DNA from: Novosphingobium sp. Gsoil 351
Lineage (GTDB): Bacteria > Pseudomonadota > Alphaproteobacteria > Sphingomonadales > Sphingomonadaceae
Direction of reading: 5' to 3'
Assembly (NCBI RefSeq): GCF_009707465.1
Contig: NZ_CP046120.1
Coordinates: 3,067,501-3,131,500, forward strand
Length of the DNA: 64,000 nt
The position numbers and the translations under genes are program-made. How positions within the stretch are numbered: position 1 is the first letter of the stretch; each line of letters starts with the position of its first letter. Under the pieces are notes generated by a model. That model saw nothing but the letters and a program-made list of their open reading frames with translations. It had not been told where the DNA came from and searched no databases. Below, piece by piece: positions 34,950 to 43,951 of this stretch.

Positions 34950-35555
34950 CAAAGACTGCTTGCCTGTTTTTCCGGAGCGTTGCCGCATGGCAAGGCGGTG
35001 CATCGACAGTCGTAGCGGGATGACTGGCCGTAGGACGAAGGCCCGCCTTCGACTTCGCTCAGCCCAACGCGGGCCACTCAAGAAAGTGGCGGGAGCCCAG
35101 CCTCCACCAGCAGCGCATTGACCTCGGCCAACGTCGATTTGTCAACGATAGCCCGCTGGATGCTCGAGGAGCGATAGGCTCGCTGACGTCGCCCAAGCGT
35201 CATCCGCGAGAACGCTAAGCCATTGATTTTTAAAACTCTGACGATCGCCGCAATTATGACCGAACGTATGACCGATGAGACATTTCGAATGAAATCAAGG
35301 TTGCTTCGGGGACTCCCGCTCCGCCACTCATAACTCATTGATATAGAAGGATTTTACCGACTGGCTGGAACCGCGCAGTTCTGCGCCACTGAGGCCCCCT
35401 GGGCGGTCTGCGGAGAGCAAGTTGGTGGCGGATTACGGTCAGCGATATCCTTCCTCGCGATCTTGGCTGTCTTTGTCACAACCTCACCGAGCGTTACGCA
35501 ATTACCCGTACCGATCCTTCACCTCGAATTATCGCTGGCACGTCTAGCTGCTGCG
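34950..35555. other. Intergenic region with REP-like hairpin
   Basis: This 600-bp stretch has no gene I can support. At 35040-35075 a GGCCCGC/GCGGGCC stem encloses CTTCGACTTCGCTCAGCCC, wording very common in dispersed sphingomonad palindromic repeats. An 86-aa minus frame (35078-35338) has no recognised similarity or ribosome site. TTG 35463 is in frame with the next gene. Confidence 0.45.
35040..35075. repeat. REP-like dispersed hairpin
   Basis: The stem GGCCCGC (35040-35046) pairs with GCGGGCC (35069-35075) around the CTTCGACTTCGCTCAG core that I know from dispersed intergenic repeats in sphingomonads. Only one copy was noticed in this window. Confidence 0.5.
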
Positions 35556-36512
35556 ATGGGATCAGCTTTTGAGCGTCGATCAAAACTCACCAGCGAGGGT
35601 CGATCCGCGAAGCGTCCCTGGCCCCTCCGCATCGAGGGCCGCGGCGCTTGGAAGCTGATTGCCCCCTCCTTCGCCGTAGTGGCATTGGCGGACGTCTTCA
35701 CCGGCGCTATTTGGTTTGGTCCAGCTTATCTGCTGATCATTGCGACTTCGGCATGGTGTTTAGGCTCGCGTACAGCCGTTTTCGCCGGGTGCGCCTGCTT
35801 AGCAATCAGCATCGCAGCAAATGGCTATCAGGTTTATCCGTACGGAGCGCTTGCGGCGGCGTGGAACATGGCCATGCGGGTCGTCATGGTGCTAGCCGTA
35901 GTGGCCGTCGCCGCGAAGCTCCGAGGAGCATACGAGGCTGAGTGGCGGCTCGCTCGCACTGATCGGCTTACAGGTGCGCTCAGCCGACAGGGCTTCTTTG
36001 AGCTTGCCTCTGACATGAAGGAGTCGCGCAGTTGGACTCTCCTCGCTTACGCTGACCTGGATGGGCTGAAGAAGCTCAATGACCGGCAAGGGCATCGTGC
36101 GGGCGATGAGGGCCTGCACCTATTCTCGAAGCGCGTGCTGCAGATGATCCGCAAGGGCGACAAGTTCGCCCGCCTTGGTGGCGATGAGTTCGCTATCTAC
36201 TTGCAGGTCAAAGACGAAGAGGCTGCCAAATCAGTGGCTACCCGGCTACATGCGGGTATGAACACCGTTCCCGGGACCAAATGGCCTCTGCGCTGCAGCG
36301 TCGGAGCGTTGATCCTGCCGCCTGGCCCTCGATCAATCGATACTGAACTGTGCGCAGCGGATGAGCTCATGTATGAGGCTAAGGCGCTCGGCGCTTCGCT
36401 AATCGCAGCTACTGCCAGTCACCAAAACGGCGATTTGAAGACGATCGAGCGCCACCCTGGGCTCACACCCGCGACTGGGAAGCTGCGCTTGAGATTGGCG
36501 GCATCCAATTAA
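35556..36512 (+). CDS. Membrane diguanylate cyclase (GGDEF)
   Basis: A protein of about 318 aa from ATG 35556 (an in-frame TTG lies at 35463). Several hydrophobic segments cover residues 35-120 (LIAPSFAVVALADVFTGAIWFG, YLLIIATSAWCLG, AVFAGCACLAISIAAN, VVMVLAVVAVAAKL). A GGDEF domain follows from about residue 135 (RTDRLTGALSRQGF, YADLDGLKKLND, ARLGGDEFAIYL). The active GGDEF motif is intact, and an inhibitory I-site RxxD (RKGD) lies five residues before it, so it should make cyclic di-GMP with product feedback. No known sensory domain is seen beyond the membrane part. It is convergent with the methyltransferase-HNH gene, overlapping by a few bases. Confidence 0.9.
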   Translation: MGSAFERRSKLTSEGRSAKRPWPLRIEGRGAWKLIAPSFAVVALADVFTGAIWFGPAYLLIIATSAWCLGSRTAVFAGCACLAISIAANGYQVYPYGALAAAWNMAMRVVMVLAVVAVAAKLRGAYEAEWRLARTDRLTGALSRQGFFELASDMKESRSWTLLAYADLDGLKKLNDRQGHRAGDEGLHLFSKRVLQMIRKGDKFARLGGDEFAIYLQVKDEEAAKSVATRLHAGMNTVPGTKWPLRCSVGALILPPGPRSIDTELCAADELMYEAKALGASLIAATASHQNGDLKTIERHPGLTPATGKLRLRLAASN

Positions 36513-38252
36513 GCGGTGGCCGCAATTGCGGCTCCGCCCCATTCGGTCAGTTCCTGGTCTTGGCGCAAACGTAGCCGTCGCCACTCCAACCCGGCGAAGA
36601 CCTGATCGAGATCGTTGGCGTCTTCGACGGGTAGGGCGACGACAACTTCGCGACCGAAGCGCTCTCGCAGCACGGGCGTGTGGAGCCAGGCGGCCGTCCA
36701 CCAATCGACGATGCGTTCCCGGGCTCCAGCGAGGACCTCGGCGCTAGGCATGCGAGCCCCTTTTTGGTGCTGGTTCACCCGCCTGTGGCTTGGGACCAGG
36801 TTCCAAAGGTCGCCGCATGGCCACGCGGCCCAGGGGGAAACAGTGATCGATGTCGAGCTGCGACGACGAGAGCGGTACGCCGGTCCAGACACAGCGCAGA
36901 CTCGTGCCGCCAGCTGCGAGACGCTGGCTGGCCTCCTTGCCCATCGACGTGCTGCGCACCGGCTCTTCCCACGCCAGCTGGCGATCGATCGCATCGGCGG
37001 GCACAAGCCCACCCATCCTATCCGCATAGCCGCGAACCAGCCGGCCCCATTCGCTCACGAGCACGGGCTCGACCCAGACCCCGAGCCGGGACAAAGCCCG
37101 CCAGATGTGGCCCGGCACCCGCAGCGAACCCCAATCCGACAAGGTCTCGAGAGAAAGTTCCAGAGTTGCTGCACTGCGCTGCGGCCGCACCTTGCGGATT
37201 TCGAAGACCCGTCTGTCGGAGTTCGGGAAGCGGATGAAGTTAGCGGGCATCGTCGCAATCGTTCTGGCCGCATCGCCGATCGCCGCCCTCACATTGCTTC
37301 CGCGCTCGAAAGTGAACGTCGCCCCGACGCGCAGATCTTGTGCGGGCATTCGGTCCGCCAGCAAGGCGCGAAATCCTGCCTTGGCGAACCCTAGTCCGTC
37401 CGGACCATGGTTCTTCGGCGCTTGCGGTAGTCCCACCCGGACGAGCGGCAGATACATCCTTACCCAGTAAAGCGCGACAAGACCGAGCGGGACGTCGACG
37501 GCGTCGAGCTCGTCGACCGCCGGGATCGCCGCTGAGGGAGCCAGCTCGGCGATGAGCGCGAGCGAACGCAACAGGGCGATCTTGTAGGTAGAGGACTTAT
37601 CGTCGCCGAGAACGATGCCGCGGATAAGTGGAAGGGCGCCAGCGCCGTCGTCCGGCATTCGCAGGACCACCGACGTCCAGTTCACCTCGTCGCGCACCTG
37701 GACGTCGGCTTGCTCGAATACGCGGAGGACTTCGACACCCGATACTCGCGCGAGTGCTTCCACTTCGCCGAGGGAGACCTGGTGCATCGGGCGATCGGGC
37801 GGAGCGGGACCGTGGCGCAAGGTCATTGCCAGGATTCCGCCTGGTTTGAGGAGAGTGACCAGTTTCCGGAATGCACGCGGACGGTCAGTCGGCGCGACGT
37901 GTTGCCAGACGGCTGAGAGCAAGATCACGTCGAAGGCCAGGCCGAGCTTGTGCACCTTGCTCAGGCTTGGCAGCCGATCGTCGACCCAGCGAACCCGCGC
38001 TCCGCCATGGAAGCGCTGTGCTTCGGCTCGCATCCCCGAAGAGGGTTCCACGGCCACGACTTCATAGCCTTGCGAGGATAGCCAGATGGCATCGCGCCCT
38101 GAGCCGGCGCCGACGTCCAGCGCAACACGCAATGGGCCGGTTGGACGCAGAAGCTCGATGATACCCGGCAAGGCTTCGTCGGAAGACATTTGTTCGTATC
38201 GCGCCGCGAGGCGGCTTGCTTGATCGTCATATATTTTGACCGCATCCGCCAT
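36509..38252 (-). pseudogene. SAM methyltransferase-HNH nuclease fusion, frame broken at a C-run
   Basis: ATG 38252 opens a 502-residue frame. Residues 1-190 form a class I SAM methyltransferase (ALDVGAGSGRDAIWLSSQGYEVVAVEPS; LLSAVWQHV). A middle region of about 250 residues includes DDKSSTYKIALLRSLALIAEL. An HNH motif then begins, LRCVWTG and LDIDHCFP. The frame turns to nonsense there and stops at 36744. In the next frame the HNH domain continues, PWAAWPCGDLWNLVPSHRRVNQHQKG, to a stop at 36509. Removing one base from the run at 36833-36837 gives DIDHCFPWAAWPCGDLWNL, so the ancestral protein was about 580 aa. The nuclease motif is complete in that form. Activities are predicted; the role (defence, modification or other) is unknown. 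Confidence 0.82.
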
Positions 38253-38531
38253 CTGCAGCGAACCTACCTACAGCCCGCCGTCAGGCAAGCGTCAGCCCAA
38301 CCATCCCCCGTTCTGCGAGACGAATGCCCGCAAAGTCTGAATGGCGAGAATCCTAGGTTGGGCCTCCTGAGCGGTCATTCCCCTTCCGGCCCCATAAGCG
38401 ACTGAAGCGCGCGGGATATTAGCGCGACCTCACCGGGACTAGCTGCTAAGGTCGACTCACGTTGCGACTAGACTACGGGGGTTGGTCGCAGACCCCGTGG
38501 CCTCTTGATCACCGTGTTTGGGGAGGCAGCC
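38253..38531. other. Divergent intergenic region
   Basis: About 280 bp between the divergent methyltransferase and VOC genes, presumably holding both promoters. No clear operator was found. Confidence 0.35.
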
Positions 38532-39101
38532 ATGGTGAAGCCGGTGAAGTTCGCGCATGTCGTCTATCAGACGCGCCGGTTCGAGGAGATGATCGCCTGG
38601 TACCGAGATGTTTTCGAGGCTGAGGTCGTCTACGAAAACCCCGCGCTCGCGTTTCTTACCTACGACGACGAGCATCACCGCTTCGCGTTTGCCAACCTCG
38701 ACGTACTAAAACCGGGCGACACCCCGCGTGATGCGAGAGGCGAGATCGGCGTCAATCACGTCGCTTACACCTACGCGACCGTTGCCGACCTAATGGACAC
38801 ATATGCGCGTCTCAAGCGCAACGCGATCACCCCCTATTGGCCGGTCCATCATCAGACCACCTTGTCGCTCTACTACGCAGATCCCGACGGGAACCGGATG
38901 GAGTTCCAAGTCGACTGCGGGACCGTGGAGGAGGCAACGGCCCTCATGAGGTCTTCTGCATTCGCGGACAATCCGGTTGGGGTCGCATACGATCCCGAAG
39001 CGCTGCTTGCACGCGTTCAGGCAGGTGAAGCCGAGGATACTCTGATCGCAGTTCCTGCCGGTTCTCCTTCGCCAATCCCAGCTGCGCACGGTATGACTTG
39101 A
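38532..39101 (+). CDS. VOC-family (glyoxalase/extradiol dioxygenase-like) protein
   Basis: A 189-aa protein with two VOC repeats: KFAHVVYQTRRFEEMIAWYRDVFEAEVV starts the first (His ligand in FAHVVY), and GVNHVAYTYATVADLMDTYARLK starts the second (His in NHVAY), ending LYYADPDGNRMEFQVD with the Glu ligand. The metal-binding set of extradiol ring-cleaving dioxygenases is thus present, and biphenyl-2,3-diol dioxygenase-like proteins of this size are common in sphingomonads. ATG 38532 has a GGGAGG ribosome site, better than the upstream alternative at 38505. It stands alone; no aromatic pathway genes adjoin it, so the substrate is open. Confidence 0.85.
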   Translation: MVKPVKFAHVVYQTRRFEEMIAWYRDVFEAEVVYENPALAFLTYDDEHHRFAFANLDVLKPGDTPRDARGEIGVNHVAYTYATVADLMDTYARLKRNAITPYWPVHHQTTLSLYYADPDGNRMEFQVDCGTVEEATALMRSSAFADNPVGVAYDPEALLARVQAGEAEDTLIAVPAGSPSPIPAAHGMT

Positions 39102-39212
39102 GGCCCTACTTTCGGATTTAACTCGGGGGGACTTGGTGATGCGAGCGCCGTAGGGCAGCTTGGCCCCATTCTAATCCAGAACCAGACAGGCCACTCCCGG
39201 CCCCCGCCCGGT

Positions 39213-41126
39213 CTAAATCTGCAGTTGGCTGCCCAACTCGACCACGCGGTTGGTCGGCAGCCTGAAGAACTCCATCGCGCTTTCGGAGCTTTTGGTCATC
39301 CATGCGAACAGCCGTTCGCGCCACAGCGCCATGCCCGGGTGCTCCTTCGAGGCGATCAGCTTCTGCCGACCGAGGAAGAAGCTCGAGGTCATGCTATTGA
39401 ACGGGCCGCCGATGCAGTCGATCGCGGAGAGGTCACGGGGAATATCGACCTCCTGCATAAACCCGTAGTGCAGGACGACCTGGTAAAACCCGTCACCGGC
39501 GCCGTGCACCTCGATTCGCTGTGCGGACTCAACGAACGGCACTTCGCCAACCGCAACAGTCAAGATTAGCACGCGCTCGTGCATGACCTGGTTGTGCTTT
39601 AGATTGTGGAGCAATGCCGAAGGGATACTGTCGGGCGTGGCGGAAAGAAAAATTGCGGTCCCACTCACGCGGTACGCTGAACGGGCCGACTTGATGAACA
39701 CCGTCAGCGGTATCGCGGTCTCCTCCAGTCGCGCGCGCATCAGCTTGCGCCCGGTCGCCCAGGTCGTGAGGATCGTGAACAAGCCGCCTGCGACAACCAG
39801 CGGGAACCAGCCGCCGTCGGGGATTTTGGTGATATTTGAAGCGAAGTAGAGCGCGTCGACCGCAAGGAAGATACCGATGGTGGCACTCGCCAGCCAGCGG
39901 TTCCAGCGCCACACCTGGAACACCAGGAAGCCGAGCATGACGGTGGTGATCAGCATCGTGCCGACCACCGAGATGCCATAGGCCGAGGCGAGGCGGGTCG
40001 ATTCTCGGAATCCGAGCACTAGCAAGAGCACCATGATCAGCAGGCCCCAGTTGATCGCCGGGATGTAGATCTGGCCTGCGGCCTTCTCACTGGTGTGGAG
40101 CGTGCGCAGCCGCGGTAGGAAGCCGAGCTGGACAGCTTGATGAGTGACCGAGAAGGCACCCGAGATCACCGCCTGGCTGGCGATGATAGTGGCGGCGGTC
40201 GCAATCAGCACCAGCGGCAGCCGAGCCCATTCCGGCGCCATCAGGTAGAACGGGTTCTCGACCGCGGCTGGGGTCTCAAGCAGTAGCGCGCCTTGGCCCA
40301 TGTAGTTGAGCATCAGGCAGGGATATACCAGAGTGAGCCAGCTGAGCCCGATAGCCTTGCGCCCGAAGTGGCCCATGTCGGCGTAAAGCGTTTCTGCCCC
40401 GGTCACCGCGAGGAATACCGAGCCCATTGCCAGGAAAGCGAGCCGCGGATCGTAGTCGAAAAACGCGAACACCCAGTACGGATTGAGGATGCCGAGGATT
40501 TCCGGATGCATAGCGATGTTGGCCACGCCCAACGTCGCCAGGGTCGCGAAATATATCAGCACCACCGGCCCGAGCAACGCTCCGACTTTGGCCGTGCCGC
40601 GAGCCTGGATGAGGAATAGCGCGATCAGGATGACAACGGATATCGGAAGCACCAATGGGGCGAGACGCACCTCGACGATGGTCAGCCCCTCGACCGCGGA
40701 GAGCACCGAGATCGCTGGCGTGAGCATCGCGTCGCCGTAGAATAGCGAGGCGGCAAGCACCCCGAGCATGACCAGCGATGCGGTCCATCGTCCTCCCTCG
40801 AGATGCCGCGACATCAGCGCTAACAGCGCGAATGATCCGCCCTCGCCGCGATTGTCTGCGCGCATCGCGACCGCCACGTATTTCACCGTGACGATCAACA
40901 TCAGCGACCAGAAGATCAGGCTGAGAACGCCGAAAATATGCAGCCGGTCTATCGCCAACGGATGGGGCCCGATGAAGCTTTCCTTCAGCGCGTAGAGCGG
41001 CGAGGTACCGATGTCGCCGTAGACGACTCCGATCGCGCCAATCATCAGGACGGGAAGGCTGTCCTTCTGACTATGTGTCGTGGAAGCGGTGGCGTCCATC
41101 GGCGGCGAATTGGTGACTGTGGCCAT
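39213..41126 (-). CDS. kup: Kup potassium uptake transporter
   Basis: A 637-aa inner membrane protein with 12 predicted helices and the family's N-terminal signature GVVYGDIGTSPLYALKESF, then RADNRGEGGSFALLAL, FYGDAMLTPAISVLSAVEGL, and the cytosolic tail VPFVESAQRIEVHGAGDGFYQVVLHYGFMQEVDIPRDL ending MTSSFFLGRQKL. Kup takes up K+ with H+ symport, mainly at low pH or in osmotic stress. Length and motifs are complete. It is divergent from the KdpD/KdpE-like fusion, which probably regulates it; kup itself has no other neighbour in its operon. Confidence 0.96.
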   Translation of the reverse strand: MATVTNSPPMDATASTTHSQKDSLPVLMIGAIGVVYGDIGTSPLYALKESFIGPHPLAIDRLHIFGVLSLIFWSLMLIVTVKYVAVAMRADNRGEGGSFALLALMSRHLEGGRWTASLVMLGVLAASLFYGDAMLTPAISVLSAVEGLTIVEVRLAPLVLPISVVILIALFLIQARGTAKVGALLGPVVLIYFATLATLGVANIAMHPEILGILNPYWVFAFFDYDPRLAFLAMGSVFLAVTGAETLYADMGHFGRKAIGLSWLTLVYPCLMLNYMGQGALLLETPAAVENPFYLMAPEWARLPLVLIATAATIIASQAVISGAFSVTHQAVQLGFLPRLRTLHTSEKAAGQIYIPAINWGLLIMVLLLVLGFRESTRLASAYGISVVGTMLITTVMLGFLVFQVWRWNRWLASATIGIFLAVDALYFASNITKIPDGGWFPLVVAGGLFTILTTWATGRKLMRARLEETAIPLTVFIKSARSAYRVSGTAIFLSATPDSIPSALLHNLKHNQVMHERVLILTVAVGEVPFVESAQRIEVHGAGDGFYQVVLHYGFMQEVDIPRDLSAIDCIGGPFNSMTSSFFLGRQKLIASKEHPGMALWRERLFAWMTKSSESAMEFFRLPTNRVVELGSQLQI

Positions 41127-41229
41127 TGCTGCGACTTGGGCCCGACCATCATAAAGATTCCATGTGGATTCTCGTGAAGGGCGCGTTCAATCCCTCGACG
41201 CGGCAGGCAACTGGGCGCACTTTGCCGAC
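41127..41229. promoter_or_regulatory. kup / fusion-regulator divergent control region
   Basis: About 100 bp between the two divergent starts (if the regulator starts at ATG 41230). It should hold both promoters and any binding site of the fused winged-helix domain. The segment catcataaagattccatg near 41146-41164 is the most AT-rich part. Confidence 0.5.
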
Positions 41230-42573
41230 ATGAAGCTGGAAGAATTCGTGATCCACGACCGCGGGTCTGCGCTCGCCGTCCACGTCAAAGGATTTGTCGG
41301 CGGGCTGCTTGCCGTGGCGGTTGCGACCATCGCCGGGCTGCTCATCGCGGCGCGCTGGGGCAATGAGCCGGTGGTGCTGCTCTACATTCCGGCGGTGCTC
41401 TCGACTGCCGTCCTTGGCGGACTGTGGCCCGCGCTGGCCGCCGCAGTCGCCTCGGCGCTGGCCTATAACTACTATTTCACAGCGCCTTTGCGAACCTTCC
41501 TGATCCACCGGCCCGCCGATGTGGTGACGGTAGCGGTACTGTTCGCGGTAGCGGTCGTTACCAGTCAGCTTGCCGGGATGTTGCGCTACCAGGCTCGGCT
41601 CGCGGCGGCACATGCCGCGCGCAACGCGACGATCGCCGGGTTTGCGCGGCGGCTGCTTTCGTCCGTCGACGAGGATGACATCGCGCAAGTCGCAGTCGAC
41701 GAGCTGGCGGCTTTGTTCGGCTGCCAGGTAGCGCTTGTCGCGGCGGATGCCCAGCCTCGGCTGATGGCGTCGATTCCACTTGGGGTCGCGCTCGCCCCCA
41801 GCGATCTTGCGGCTGCCGCGGTAACATTGGCCACTGGTGAGCCCGCCGGTCGCGGGGTCCGTAAGCTCGACCTCGCTGACTGGCAGTTCCGCGCGATCGC
41901 GTCGGACCAGCGCGTGATCGCAGCGGCCGGGTTGGCCCGAACGGATGGAACTCCGCCGATAGCCGACGGGACGGTCGCCTTGCTCGGCAATTTGCTCGAC
42001 CAGGTCGCGCTGGCGCTGGAACGCGCCCGGCTGGAGCGCGAAGCGCGCGAGGTCGATGCGTTGCGCGAGCGCGACAAGCTGCGCTCGGCCTTGCTTTCCT
42101 CGATCGGCGAGGACATCAAACCCCGGATCAACGCGATCGCGGCCTCTGGGCGCGCGCTGAGGCGGGCCGGCACCAGCGACAAGGCGATTGTCGCGAGCGT
42201 CGCCAACGAAGCAGCGCAGCTCGGCCGCTATGTCGACAACCTCGCCAATCTGGGTTCTGGTGAAGAGCTGGAGCCGCTTGCAATCGGTCCGCTGACGATC
42301 GACCTGCACCGACGATCGGTGCGGAAGGGCGGCGAGGAAGTCCATCTTACCCCGAAGGAGTATTCGGTCCTTGCCGAGCTCGCCAAGCACGTGGGAAGGG
42401 TGCTCAGTCACGTTCACCTGCTCCGCGTCGTGTGGGGTCCCGCCCGCGAAGACCAGATCGACTATCTTCGCGTCGCTATCCGCGCGCTGAGGCAAAAGCT
42501 GGAAGCCGACCCCGCGCGGCCCGAGCTCATTCTAAATGAGCCCGCGGTTGGCTATCGCCTAGTGGCTCCGTAG
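41230..42573 (+). CDS. Membrane regulator: KdpD-like sensor fused to KdpE-like DNA-binding domain
   Basis: A 447-aa protein. Residues 15-115 hold the four-helix DUF4118 block of KdpD (LLYIPAVLSTAVLGGLWPALAAAVASALAYNYYF, ADVVTVAVLFAVAVVTSQLAG). Residues 120-265 are GAF-like. Residues 270-340 look like a histidine-kinase dimerisation helix pair (LRERDKLRSALLSSIGEDIKPRINAIAASG), but the phospho-accepting His is replaced (GEDIKP where KdpD has SHDLRTP). The ATPase and receiver domains are absent. Residues 350-447 are an OmpR/KdpE winged helix (LTPKEYSVLAEL, RVVWGPAREDQIDYLRVAIRALRQKLEADPARP). It therefore looks like a one-component, membrane-bound K+-responsive transcription factor, and kup, divergent, is the obvious target. 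ATG 41230 is preferred to 41164. Confidence 0.9.
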   Translation: MKLEEFVIHDRGSALAVHVKGFVGGLLAVAVATIAGLLIAARWGNEPVVLLYIPAVLSTAVLGGLWPALAAAVASALAYNYYFTAPLRTFLIHRPADVVTVAVLFAVAVVTSQLAGMLRYQARLAAAHAARNATIAGFARRLLSSVDEDDIAQVAVDELAALFGCQVALVAADAQPRLMASIPLGVALAPSDLAAAAVTLATGEPAGRGVRKLDLADWQFRAIASDQRVIAAAGLARTDGTPPIADGTVALLGNLLDQVALALERARLEREAREVDALRERDKLRSALLSSIGEDIKPRINAIAASGRALRRAGTSDKAIVASVANEAAQLGRYVDNLANLGSGEELEPLAIGPLTIDLHRRSVRKGGEEVHLTPKEYSVLAELAKHVGRVLSHVHLLRVVWGPAREDQIDYLRVAIRALRQKLEADPARPELILNEPAVGYRLVAP

Positions 42574-42708
42574 TTCGATAGCCGCAGAGTTCGCGTCCGC
42601 TTCAGTCCATTAGGAGCTAGATTCCGGACTTTCTGAACCGGCTCCCTCCGCGGAATCCAACGTCCCTCAACCATGGTGTCTTTGATGATCGCAGATCAGG
42701 ACGGTCGC

Positions 42709-43203
42709 CTACTTCTCGTAATAGTAGTAGCAACCGATCAAGGTCGTCTTGTCGTTCGGCGGATCGTTGGCCGCGATCATCACCGTCCTCTGCTCGGCGA
42801 TCGACAGCTCGCAAGTCCGCATGCCTTCGCCTGCTTCGCACTCACGCAGCGGTTTGCCGAGATCTCGCTCCATGGCCAGTCTCGTCACGTCGAATGACGC
42901 ATCGACCACAACGGAAAATCCCAGGCCCATGCCCAGGCTCCCCGGGAACACCTGGACGACTTTCAGCCCATCGACGATCATGGCCGACGTCGGCGTGATA
43001 AATGCCTCGTTGTCGTTGTGTTTAAAGTTTGAGCGAAGGAAGGCGCCGAAGCTGTCCAACGCGGAAGGGTCGGTGTTCTTCCACTCCAGCCATGAGTCCC
43101 GGCACAGCGTGAGCCTTTCGAGCCGGGGATCGCTTGCACCCCAGGCGGGCAGGGCAGCAACCAGAAGCGAGAACATCGGTACAGCCAGCCACACCCGTTT
43201 CAT
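42709..43203 (-). CDS. Secreted protein of unknown function
   Basis: A 164-aa protein with a clear signal peptide (MKRVWLAVPMFSLLVAALPAWGA, cleavage after AWG/A). The mature part has Cys in LTLCRDSW, PLRECEAGEG and RTCELSI plus LIGCYYYYEK near the end, which may form two disulfides in the periplasm. I recognise no domain. ATG 43203 is preferred to 43245 because it begins at the signal peptide. It stands alone, convergent with the KdpD/KdpE-like gene. Function unknown. Confidence 0.7.
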   Translation of the reverse strand: MKRVWLAVPMFSLLVAALPAWGASDPRLERLTLCRDSWLEWKNTDPSALDSFGAFLRSNFKHNDNEAFITPTSAMIVDGLKVVQVFPGSLGMGLGFSVVVDASFDVTRLAMERDLGKPLRECEAGEGMRTCELSIAEQRTVMIAANDPPNDKTTLIGCYYYYEK

Positions 43204-43951
43204 GATAGCTCGTCCTTGCCCGGGGCCGACGCGGCAACGTGGCATTTCGACTACACGCGCAAAGACAATCCTGCGAGGGAATTGCCGAACTCGCGGCGCG
43301 AAAGCAGCTGATCCTGCGGGTTTGGCGCGATGTGCCGGCTGGTTTGAGCTTTGGACCCATTTCGATCAGCGACCGTTAGCTTGGAGGTGCCTTCACAAAC
43401 TCCCCAGTCGAGTTAGCCGACCAGGCGTTCGGGGGAGCCTTTCTGACTGCAGCGCCGTCCTGGTGGCATCCGGTCGCGCGTGGTAGGGTCGATCGTCCCG
43501 CCAACGCATAACGGTCGGCACACCGTCTGCGCGGTGCGCTTGAGCCGGCGACGCAGCGCGGCGAGCTTTAGAGTTCGCAAATGCCGAGCATGCCGCGCAG
43601 CGTGCGCCTCCTGAGCCTCTTCTTCCTTCATCGGCGTCTGAGGCTTGCAGCATCACACCCGCACTTTGCAAAGTCAGCTTGGCTTGCTTTCTCGCTAAAA
43701 GCCGCCTGACTGCAAGCGGCCCCTGATGTGCAAAGACATGCCTTTGCCGCCGAAACGATTGCGCCACGAATGGCTAACTTTCATTGCTCTTCCGGGCCAA
43801 TCGCATAGAGAACGGGCGTGCCAACCGCCATTCCATCTATTTCGACATTTCGCGACACAGCGCTTTGCGGGCCGTTCGATCCCGAGCGTAGTCCGTCCAA
43901 GGCCGCGACATTCTGGTTGCGCCGTGACATCGTCCGGGGGTCTTTGCGCCG
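43204..43951. other. Gene-poor gap before the GntR gene
   Basis: About 750 bp with only shadow frames. Near its end, residues matching a GntR N-terminus (RRDIVRG) can be read in another frame around 43920-43940. Nothing else was recognised. Confidence 0.45.

Noticed and set aside
35078..35338. 86-codon minus frame
   Set aside because: No ribosome site, no similarity I recognise, and it overlaps a REP-like region.
43413..43631. 72-codon minus frame, rich in Arg, Ala and Glu
   Set aside because: Composition typical of GC-rich shadow frames; no motif or ribosome site.
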